NCBI GenBank assembly: GCA_013115135.1
Contig: JABANP010000879.1
Location: forward strand, 1-13,625
Length of the DNA: 13,625 nucleotides
DNA from: Perkinsus olseni
Taxonomy: Eukaryota > Perkinsozoa > Perkinsida > Perkinsidae
Reading direction: 5' to 3'
The position numbers were made by a program, and so were the translations under genes. The notes under the pieces are model-generated. The model saw only the letters and a list, made by a program, of their open reading frames with translations, did not search any database and was not told the origin of the DNA. Shown here one piece after another: positions 7,121 to 13,625 of this stretch. Position 1 is the first letter of the stretch; the number at the start of each line of letters is the position of its first letter.

Positions 7121-7282
7121 CGAAGCTCGGCTGTCAGCCTCTACAAAAGGACCCACCATGACGATACCCCGACGACATCCATAGCAGTCGTATTCGAAGA
7201 GTTTCCGGGAATAACCACGAGGAGGTCTCCGAGCACTATTCCCATGCTTCTCGATCAACTCTATATCGCGGCGTGTGTTCGC

Positions 7283-7304
7283 ACACGAACTTCGTGTCAC
7301 GAAG
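7283..7304. repeat. 22-nt footprint, T = acacgaag (perfect)
   Basis: Palindromes 7283-7297 and 7289-7305. It sits inside a larger hairpin (ggcgtg near 7270 pairs with cacgcc near 7313). Confidence 0.9.
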
Positions 7305-7305
7305 T

Positions 7306-7859
7306 GACTAGCACGCCACGGGAGCGCGCCCCCATATCTTTCTCACCGTTTTATCACTCCCTCGTTGCCGCAGCATGATGTAGACGGCTGCAGTTCTCAA
7401 CCATAGTTTGTTTTTCGCACCCGCCCACACTGCCCTGGCCTCTATAGGCTCCCTCTGCGGTTGTTCTCCTACCACACTTCCACCAGCTCTCGACATCGTG
7501 CCCACGGCCTGCGCCATGGCGGTTATATCGGCTGTCTCTGCTAGCCTCGTATGCCAAGCCCAGGTCCGTGCGTCCGACTGAGACTATTCAGCATTCAATC
7601 GCTAGACTTCCCCCACGCCCCCAGCGTACGGGCTGAAGGTTTCCCATGTATAATTACACTGTGTCGTGTTGGCGTCGCTCCAGTGGGGAATGTGTTAGTC
7701 GGCCCTGAACTCGTTCCATAACTAGACCAGCACCGAACGAGCTATTCCTTATACCCGTTTTAACTGGCTTTGCTGTGCAGATAACGCTCGCTCACTTATC
7801 TCTTAGAACCAAGTGGTATCTGCAGAACAAGTCAGTGCTAATCTTGAGAAGGTCTATGA
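7306..7859. other. stretch without gene or footprint
   Basis: There are overlapping open frames of about 70 codons on the minus strand near 7308-7557, with no motif. An even palindrome, cgccatggcg, is within chance. Confidence 0.4.
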
Positions 7860-7863
7860 AGGT

Positions 7864-7893
7864 ATTGAGGTCCTCAATACCTCAATTTGAGGA
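7864..7893. repeat. 30-nt footprint, R = attgagga
   Basis: R[1-7], then two tandem rc(R) octamers (7871-7878 and 7879-7886, one mismatch at 7879), then R[2-8]. The left palindrome extends to 11-1-11 (7860-7882). Confidence 0.8.
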
Positions 7894-8075
7894 GCTTTCG
7901 GCCGTGCAAAAACTTGGTTTAGAATGGGATAAATTTCAGGTTCTTTCGAACGCGCGGACACGTCATTCCCTGAATATTTCCGATTATGTTGGTGAGTTAA
8001 ACGTACCTATCTGAGCTTTCACCATTGAATGTTATACTCTCGGGTAAGGCTCTTGTAGGCTCCCTCCCCGAGCTG

Positions 8076-8097
8076 GTTGGTCTGACCAACTTGATCA
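8076..8097. repeat. 22-nt footprint, T = gttggtca
   Basis: One transition mismatch at 8094. The left palindrome 8076-8090 is perfect. Confidence 0.75.
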
Positions 8098-8352
8098 GCG
8101 CGCGAAGGTCAAGAAGAATGAGTTCATGGATTGTGTACGAGCCTGCGGTCTTGGGGAAAACTATATTAGTAATCCTCACCGTCGGCAGGATTCGCATTGT
8201 GAATGATAGTCAGGAAAGCTTTCAGGTTTCAAGTCAAATCATTCGACACCCTCGAATTCCCGATGGGATTTTTCTCACCGTCAAACTTAGGTCGTCCAAT
8301 ATCACATTTGATGCACTGGTGACTTGAGTTTACTGTGCGAGTCACACTACGA

Positions 8353-8374
8353 CACAAAAATTTTGTGACAAAAT
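8353..8374. repeat. 22-nt footprint, T = cacaaaat (perfect)
   Basis: Palindromes 8353-8367 and 8360-8374. Confidence 0.9.
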
Positions 8375-8448
8375 GGTCAACACTTTTTGAGCTCTCACTG
8401 TTAGCGTCTCAGTGTTATTCTCGGTTGCAACACTGTCATTCTTGCCTG

Positions 8449-8478
8449 CTCACTACTAGTGAGCTAGTGAGTCACTAG
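8449..8478. repeat. 30-nt footprint, R = ctcactag (perfect)
   Basis: R[1-7] at 8449-8455, two identical tandem ctagtgag octamers at 8456-8463 and 8464-8471, then R[2-8] at 8472-8478. All 30 positions fit. Confidence 0.9.
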
Positions 8479-8541
8479 TCGAGGTTGCAAGGTAAATGTT
8501 TATCCAATGTATAGCCTTCGAACGTCGAACATCTCTAAGAA

Positions 8542-8578
8542 TTTGACTGATGTGCAGTCAAAAGTTTGACTGTCAAAC
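8542..8578. repeat. compound footprint, T = agtcaaac, one extra base
   Basis: 8556-8578 fits the 22-nt rule with one extra a (8563). An additional tttgactg arm at 8542-8549 pairs with cagtcaaa across 5 nt. This looks like two superimposed events. Confidence 0.6.
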
Positions 8579-8660
8579 ATCCCGAAAAATGATTGATTAT
8601 GATGCTTCTGGAGCCTATAATGCGGCGGAACGAGCAGGAAGGGAGCCACAACGGGACTTA

Positions 8661-8682
8661 ACTATGAATCATAGTCTATGAT
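8661..8682. repeat. 22-nt footprint, T = actatgat (perfect)
   Basis: Palindromes 8661-8675 and 8668-8682. Confidence 0.9.
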
Positions 8683-8833
8683 GAATCTGAAGACTTGAAT
8701 GATAAGTAGAATCATGAGTCCTCCTCTTCTCATGCAGCTGTTCGCATACTATAACGCGGACACCAGAAACCCTGCTGGCAACCCAAAACCTCACCTAAAT
8801 GACAATGAAATTCGCCTTGTCCCAGTAACGAAG

Positions 8834-8855
8834 CTTCCTGGCAGGAAGTTCCTGC
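8834..8855. repeat. 22-nt footprint, T = cttcctgc (perfect)
   Basis: Palindromes 8834-8848 and 8841-8855. It is the last unit before a gap of about 3 kb. It lies within an 81-codon open frame (8699-8944) that has no recognisable motif. Confidence 0.9.
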
Positions 8856-8917
8856 AACTGGAAGGCTTAAGTGACTACAGAAGAGGTATAACAATTCTCG
8901 GACATGACGTCACAGAG

Positions 8918-8957
8918 AGCTCTAGCGTCGAACCGCTGCTTTGAAGCAAGCTAGAGC
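8918..8957. repeat. 8-bp inverted repeat, 24-nt loop
   Basis: gctctagc (8918-8925) pairs with gctagagc (8950-8957), about 100 nt beyond the transporter stop codon. A possible role in 3'-end formation is speculation. Confidence 0.5.
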
Positions 8958-9060
8958 AACAAAATCGCGAGCTGTCCTGTTAACACAGGAGCTCTTGATG
9001 CTACTACACGTACAGTGGAGTAAAGCCTCACGGAATGATGAGTCTTCTAAACTCGAGCGT

Positions 9061-10428
9061 TCAGCCGTTAATGAGGCTATACAAAAGGCCCGTGAGGCAG
9101 AGAGGGAAGAACAGTAGACTGGTTATCAGAAGAGCGAGGGCGAGGTACCATTCGAAAGACTGTTTCGCCAGCATCTTCGTCCACGAGGTAACGCTCTGGG
9201 TAGAATTTTCTTCACTCGGTCTGGTGAGGCAGATGTTGAGGTAGACGAAGCATGGTATAACGAAGGCCAAGAAGTTGGTGCCGATGATACCAATGAATTG
9301 GATGGTAGCACCGAGGTCCTCGAAAATGATGGCCAAAGCCGTACAGATGACCAGAAAGGCCACAGTCGTCCCGATGTGGAGCTTGAGAGTGTCTTGTAGG
9401 CGAGGGAAGTAGTAGGTGATGACACTCGAGATTGATTGCCTAGCTGGGAAGAGCAACAACGGGACGGCCGTGAGGACGGCGAATGGCAGAGCTATGTAGC
9501 CGATATGAATAGCGATGTTGGAGACCGGTAGACTGAGGTAGAAGTTGGACTCTACTGTATCACCGAAGGCGTAGTACGGCGCTATCATGGCGAGACTGTA
9601 GAAGATGACGGCTACCACTATGGATGAGACCGAAGTGGTGGTCAATTTTTTCATGTCCCGATTTACCATATCCTCGGCAACCTGGGGCAGATTGAAGTGG
9701 CACGAATAGCCGAAAATAAAGATCGGGAAGACCGCGAGAATCGACCATACGGTAGTGGTTGGTGGTATGCCCACGAACCGCTCTCCGAGTTGCTCGTCTA
9801 CAGTGAAGCAGTAAATAACGCCAGCGGCGACCGCATAGAGGAAGAGGCAAAGCCCGATGAAATTGGTGACCGCCGTGTAGGTGATCCGTTTGAGAAAGCA
9901 GACTGGCAGCAGCAGTATAACGATGAATCCGATAAGACCAACTCTAATCAAGAACCTGTTCTCTTCAGTAGAGCCGGGGGACCAATTTTCGAGGAGGGCC
10001 AAACCAAGGCTAGCGAAGACCTGTAGGTAGGCGGTATCAATACCCGCATTATGGATGAACATAAGAGTGTCGATGAAAAGGGGCATCCTCGGGTATCCAG
10101 CAGCCACAGCGAAGGTGCTGTAACTCAGCCTCTTGCCGGGCATCTTCATGGCACATCTGCTGATCAGATGAAGCGAAAAGTAAGACAACACGGCAAATAC
10201 GAGCAGAAGGACGATACCCAATGTCCAACCACAGACGGCTTGAGCATCGGCAAAGCTCAGCATGCCGGCACCGATGATTGACTTGGTCAGAGTCGACCAA
10301 CCCGTGAGAACGTTACCTTTCGGTGGCAGCGGAGGTGTGTCAAAATCGAGAAGGACCCTTCCCTTGGGCTTCGCGCCCTCCAACTGCTTTTTGGCGTCTG
10401 AGGCTGGTTGACTGTCCGTGTCAGACAT
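9061..10428 (-). CDS. amino-acid transporter, AAAP/SLC38-like
   Basis: One uninterrupted frame from ATG (10426-10428) to TGA (9061-9063) gives 455 residues, a usual length for the amino acid/auxin permease family. These proteins move neutral amino acids across plasma or vacuolar/lysosomal membranes, often coupled to H+ or Na+. A polar cytosolic tail (about residues 1-38) precedes the family's first-helix signature TKSIIGAGMLSFADAQAVCGW (about 48-68). About eleven hydrophobic spans follow, near residues 46-66, 68-90, 117-145, 160-178, 185-207, 227-245, 265-287, 304-330, 353-370, 373-400 and 427-449. The FGYSCHFNLPQVAEDM motif at about 239-254 matches the conserved helix-6 region, and the loop at 208-226 is likely external. 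The gene has no intron, no partner gene and no footprint within it, and appears intact. Substrate and coupling ion cannot be read from sequence. Confidence 0.93.
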   Translation of the reverse strand: MSDTDSQPASDAKKQLEGAKPKGRVLLDFDTPPLPPKGNVLTGWSTLTKSIIGAGMLSFADAQAVCGWTLGIVLLLVFAVLSYFSLHLISRCAMKMPGKRLSYSTFAVAAGYPRMPLFIDTLMFIHNAGIDTAYLQVFASLGLALLENWSPGSTEENRFLIRVGLIGFIVILLLPVCFLKRITYTAVTNFIGLCLFLYAVAAGVIYCFTVDEQLGERFVGIPPTTTVWSILAVFPIFIFGYSCHFNLPQVAEDMVNRDMKKLTTTSVSSIVVAVIFYSLAMIAPYYAFGDTVESNFYLSLPVSNIAIHIGYIALPFAVLTAVPLLLFPARQSISSVITYYFPRLQDTLKLHIGTTVAFLVICTALAIIFEDLGATIQFIGIIGTNFLAFVIPCFVYLNICLTRPSEENSTQSVTSWTKMLAKQSFEWYLALALLITSLLFFPLCLTGLLYSLING

Positions 10429-10987
10429 TGAAAGATTGAGGAAGTGAAAAAACTACAGTCACAGGCTATTCTCATCTTTCGCGTTTCGGCGAAATCTGTG
10501 ACGCGGCCCTCTCTAGTAGAACCCACGTCACGCTTTTTGTGCATGCGTGCGTCAAATGCCAATATCCAACTTGCTCGCCTACTGATCGACTTGGTCACCG
10601 GAGTACAGTCTCTATGATGGGCTTCCAATCTCGGATCGACTACTTGCTCGTGTCATCTCCGAGGAGCCTCTCTCGTGAGGCTAATAGAATACCAGCTGTC
10701 GCTCTTGTGTTTTGCACGCACGTACTCGGCGAAGAGCCAGGATAGTCGAAATCATCGCGGCCATTTCTTCGGGGAACAAGCTTCCCAACCGGTCCGGCAG
10801 GCCGGAGTCCCTCAACCGAGGACCGTCAGGCCGCGATTGATAATGCAATTGAAAATGTTGGGCTTTCCGTGCACTCCGCTTTGCTATTCTTGATTCGGGA
10901 ATCGGAGTTTTGGAGACAGTCTCTGACGCTACGGTCGTGGTTGTCTCCAATGCTTAGAGACGGCTTGGTGCCGTTTGCACCGTTCGG

Positions 10988-11124
10988 GTATAACTCACAC
11001 CGTATAAGCAGAAGAGCGGGGCAGGGCAGATCGTCACGTTGTAACTCACAAGCTCTTGATAAGACGCTCTCGGCTGGATAACTCACACTCTGTTCTCAGA
11101 CTTGGATACCACATAACCCGCACT
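10988..11124 (+). repeat. scattered ataactcacac-like motifs
   Basis: Variants of (g/t)(g)ataactcacac appear near 10989, 11041, 11078 and, more diverged, 11112, at irregular spacing. They may be decayed repeat copies or binding sites. Confidence 0.35.
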
Positions 11125-11323
11125 CCGTTGGGGAGCTCGTGGCCCAAAAGCCGTGGGGCATTTGGGCTGCTGGTGACTATGATGCTCAGATCGATCATCA
11201 CAAACTAGAAGGGCCTTCAGGTTGCATGGCAAGTGAAAGTCAGGAGGGGAGAGGTTGCAAGGGCTGGGGCTGCTCCCGATCAAGCCCGCCGTGCGTGTAA
11301 GCTATGGATCTTGTCTGCACGCA

Positions 11324-11375
11324 TGCACACTGAAGTTGTGCAAGTGTGGTGCACTTAGCTGCACACTTACTGCAT
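11324..11375. repeat. cluster of tgcac/gtgca inverted repeats
   Basis: tgcaca and tgtgca pair across 7 nt (11324-11342). Further along, aagtgtg pairs with cacactt around a second nested gtgca/tgcac pair. Several alternative stems compete. Confidence 0.55.
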
Positions 11376-11775
11376 AATTATCGAAACTCCCATGATGCAG
11401 AGGGTGAGAGGTTGAGGTGCAGAGGTTAAAACTCGTGAGGTACCCCGCATGGAGCTTGCCCTCCGTTCACCTAGGACAGCAGCGCCATTATCATTAGATC
11501 TACCACTGCTGCTCACTTCAGATATACACTATAGTGACATCTACCTCCATTGCTCCTACGTACCCACCTTGCTCTTTGTGCGCCTTTGCTCGTGGTACGT
11601 ACGTTCGTCCCAGCAAACACGTGCATTCCTCGTCATGCTATTGAATATACGTTCAAACTCAATGCACAACTAGATCAGTTTTTTCCGAGCTCCTCTCAAG
11701 TCCAATCTTACCACTCTTTGAGCCCCGTCTCAAATAGCCGTACTGAGTTACAGTGCATATTGGTGATGAGGACTG

Positions 11776-12072
11776 GTGAATCAATATTCAGTTACTAATT
11801 TTAAGGAGGTAACCACAAAGATTGCCGGACAGTCCGGCCCGGACTCCATGTCCATTACAACCGAGTCACCAAGGGCAGTGCACTACTATGGATTCCATAG
11901 TATGGAATACGAGCTCGGCTTAGGGTATTACTTCATCGGAGTAGTTCAAGATAGAATCTCAGGTACCGTGCTACACAATACCAGTGAAATCGAGGAGAAC
12001 ATCGTTGTCTCAGGAACACAGGTCACACGGCACATGTCAATTTCCGAGGATATGAGAATAGAGGCACAGGCG
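11776..12072 (+). CDS. weak coding or exon candidate, function unknown
   Basis: An open frame of about 99 codons has no ATG at its head and ends beside a GTGAGT splice-donor-like string at 12072-12077, so it might be an internal or terminal exon. The section after 11908 (EYELGLGYYFIGVVQDR and onward) looks more protein-like than the rest. Two perfect footprints, 11824-11845 and 11886-11907, lie within it. Each adds a net 14 nt under the model, so the frame seen now cannot be the ancestral one throughout. I do not recognise a family; it may be a fossil exon or chance. Confidence 0.2.
11824..11845. repeat. 22-nt footprint, T = gccggact (perfect)
   Basis: Palindromes 11824-11838 and 11831-11845. 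It is the first unit after the gap of about 3 kb. Confidence 0.9.
11886..11907. repeat. 22-nt footprint, T = ctatggaa (perfect)
   Basis: Left half extends to 9-1-9 (11884-11902) and right half to 8-1-8 (11892-11908). Confidence 0.9.
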
Positions 12073-12196
12073 TGAGTAGGGATAACCTGAACGATCAAGT
12101 GACTTCACGGTTAAACGTAGCGGTCAACATTTGCGAAAACTTCAGAAGGTCTTAAGAGAATCTTTTGAGAAGTGGGTAGGCTCGGATGGTATTACA

Positions 12197-12218
12197 TTTT
12201 ACATTGTAATAATTACAA
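12197..12218. repeat. 22-nt footprint, T = tattacaa
   Basis: One mismatch at 12198. The right half is a perfect 8-1-8 (12203-12219). An additional attgtaa copy at 12238-12244 pairs with 12213-12219. Confidence 0.7.
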
Positions 12219-12713
12219 TCATTATACAGGTAAAATCATTGTAACTGTGAGGAACCCCCATTCAATCGCACTTTTCGAGCGCTACGCATCCACCACGGCT
12301 TCCCCGACCCGAGCTCATTCGAAACGCCGTTGTTCATACCCCTAGGCAACCTCAATCACGAGGAACTCACATCGAATGCAAGTAAAGTTGAATTTTGTAT
12401 AAAGTCTGATAGCCCAAGTATTCGTATCGGTAACGAATAAGTACGCCGCCATGACGTCTGGTATTCTCGCGCGGATCTGCAAAGACGCAGAGAAATTGCG
12501 AGTAGTGCAGGCGAGGTGGGTGCGCTCACATCCCCGAGCGCCTTAGGGAGCATGGCGCTGCCGACGCGCTGGTTTTGCCAACTACGGGTTACATTGACTT
12601 CCGATATATAGGCCACCACCGCATCCCGTCTCCGAGTTTTACTGACACAGTCGAAGAGTCAACAATAAGGCGACTATTGACGCACTCAAATTCGCAGAGG
12701 ATTTGAACTGTTT
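12219..12713. other. stretch without a recognised gene
   Basis: Contains the 7-7-7 hairpin at 12420-12440 and an inverted repeat with 6-nt arms near 12687-12707. Open frames are short and lack motifs. Confidence 0.4.
12420..12440. repeat. 7-bp inverted repeat with 7-nt loop
   Basis: tattcgt and acgaata flank atcggta. The spacing matches the hairpins at 3208, 5275 and 6301. Confidence 0.75.
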
Positions 12714-12735
12714 CACCAGAGTCTGGTTACCAGAC
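12714..12735. repeat. 22-nt footprint, T = aaccagac
   Basis: One mismatch at the first base (12714). The right half extends to a perfect 8-1-8 (12720-12736). Confidence 0.75.
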
Positions 12736-13010
12736 TATCGCTACCCAGTATTCGCTGATTTTGTACTCGGAAATGTGATTGATTCCGTGAGTGACTCACC
12801 GCGCCGGTGCGGCTATCCGCGTCCATTGCTAGTGCTTACCACATATCCAGTGGATCTCATTCGCTATGAATGCAGATGGCCGTTGCTTGGCAAACGTGGG
12901 CCTCCAACGATATGAGAGGCCGTCACGCCAGCTAGTAGACCAATAATGCTTTTGAGTGATCAACGCTTTCAGTATCGACATTGTCGTTACAGTCGATTCT
13001 AAAATGCTCT

Positions 13011-13032
13011 GATTGGCAGCCAATCATTGGCT
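13011..13032. repeat. 22-nt footprint, T = gattggct (perfect)
   Basis: Both palindromes extend to 8-1-8 (13010-13026 and 13017-13033). Confidence 0.9.
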
Positions 13033-13625
13033 GTATGCTGCATTGTTGTGTAATGCTGTATTACAGAACATGGAAGCTCTCAATGTTCTTGTTGGGCAGT
13101 CAGTGCCATGATAACAGCAAAGCAGCCGATAGTCTGGTCTGTACCAATACCCAGTCCACCCGTTTTTGGGGCAAAGACTTTGTCTCAGCCTATGCCAGAG
13201 TCCCATACTGCTCAGAAACCTCCCACTACCTTACATTTGATTCAAAACAGCGATGGGCAACATGCGGTCCTTCTCCCACTCCACTCTTCCAACAACTGCC
13301 TGAACAGGGCAGAGAGCTGCTTCAGCGAGGCGACCGGGACGAGCGACGCTCGAGAACCGAGAAAGCTTGAATATTCAGCGAGTATGGGTCGAATAATCCC
13401 TCGTACTGAAACCAGCGTTTGAAACGTCGCTGTAATAATACTTCATCATGTGACGCAGCACATTATGTGATACGCAAATGCTTGCGGACTTGCGGAGTTT
13501 GAAGTTCTCCAGATCTACCATCCGGTGCGGCATTGTTGATACGACAAGTGGAACTCACCTTCTCTTTCCGCGCTTTTCGGTCAACAGCGACGGACATATG
13601 GTTTGAATCGGGTATGTCCAATTGT
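13033..13625. other. right edge of window, no gene recognised
   Basis: Two overlapping plus-strand frames (about 12981-13370 and 13108-13422) lack motifs, and the first runs through a footprint, so neither is called. Hairpins occur at 13065-13089 (7-11-7) and 13592-13619 (7-14-7). A possible heavily decayed unit at 13163-13184 needs three mismatches. Confidence 0.4.
13481..13496 (+). repeat. perfect tandem octamer cttgcgga
   Basis: Two identical 8-mers head to tail, as expected for an excised element that left its 8-bp target duplication. A near copy of the reverse complement lies just upstream (13471-13477). Confidence 0.5.

Larger units (their letters stand above)
10429..11823. other. 1.4-kb stretch upstream of the transporter, no gene recognised
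   Basis: It should contain the transporter promoter and leader (minus strand), but I see no firm core element. A pyrimidine-rich run lies just before the start codon on the coding strand. Short hairpins occur (10793-10806, 11142-11167, 11324-11342), but there are no odd-centred palindromes with arms of 7 or more. Confidence 0.5.

Noticed and set aside
7775..8327. Two plus-strand frames that look faintly protein-like, each near GTGAGT- or LRR-like strings
   Set aside because: They lack ATG starts, contain two footprints and have no motif strong enough to name.
8699..8944. 81-codon plus-strand frame with ATG
   Set aside because: It runs through a perfect footprint. Removing the net 14 nt gives a stop within a few codons, and no motif is visible.
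9061..10428. Open frames on the other strand and in other frames across the transporter
   Set aside because: These are shadows of the transporter reading frame.
834..13032. CRISPR-like or operator-like reading of the palindromes
   Set aside because: There is no shared repeat sequence and no regular spacing. Binding sites of one protein would share a consensus, and these share only geometry.
12981..13422. Overlapping plus-strand frames of about 104 and 129 codons
   Set aside because: The longer one lacks an ATG and starts inside footprint-rich sequence; composition gives no sign of coding.

Overview
This looks like nuclear DNA from a protist-type eukaryote. Coding density is low, there are no bacterial-style operons or Shine-Dalgarno sites, and the one clear gene is a eukaryotic amino-acid/auxin-permease-type transporter. 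An alveolate such as a perkinsid is a plausible source, but that rests on general resemblance only. Supported genes: a 455-residue transporter on the minus strand (9061-10428), a short predicted secreted protein on the minus strand (2719-3099), and a broken PIF1-like helicase fragment on the minus strand (about 5634-6096). A weak coding or exon candidate lies at 11776-12072. The rest is intergenic repeat fossil.

The striking content is a structural signature with no conserved sequence. Read by eye, the window holds about 60 perfect inverted repeats with arms of 7 nt or more around exactly ONE central base; chance predicts about one. Even-centred palindromes sit near chance. Most of them belong to about 40 compact units that obey one rule. 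For an 8-base word T (different each time), the unit reads T[1-7] + reverse-complement(T) + T[2-8], 22 nt in total. A second form reads R[1-7] + rc(R) + rc(R) + R[2-8], 30 nt, where R is the 8-base word. This is what one would predict if a transposon with an 8-bp target duplication were excised by a hAT-type transposase: flanking hairpins with a one-base tip are opened at their base, and the two self-complementary ends are then annealed (22 nt) or joined end to end (30 nt). The rule is seen directly; hAT-type excision is inference. The number of events in 13.6 kb (about one per 300 bp where they occur) suggests either very heavy cut-and-paste traffic or systematic DNA elimination.

Layout: 1-833, left copy of a roughly 200-bp inverted repeat, then unremarkable sequence. 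834-3500, scattered units around the secreted-protein gene. 3507-3728, right copy of the inverted repeat, carrying an extra palindromic insertion. 3729-5400, dense units, a 49-nt near-perfect palindrome and a 22-bp tandem repeat. 5400-6100, palindrome cluster plus the broken helicase, which a unit splits at its frame break. 6100-8855, dense units. 8856-11823, about 3 kb with the transporter and no units at all. 11824-13625, five more units and no convincing gene.
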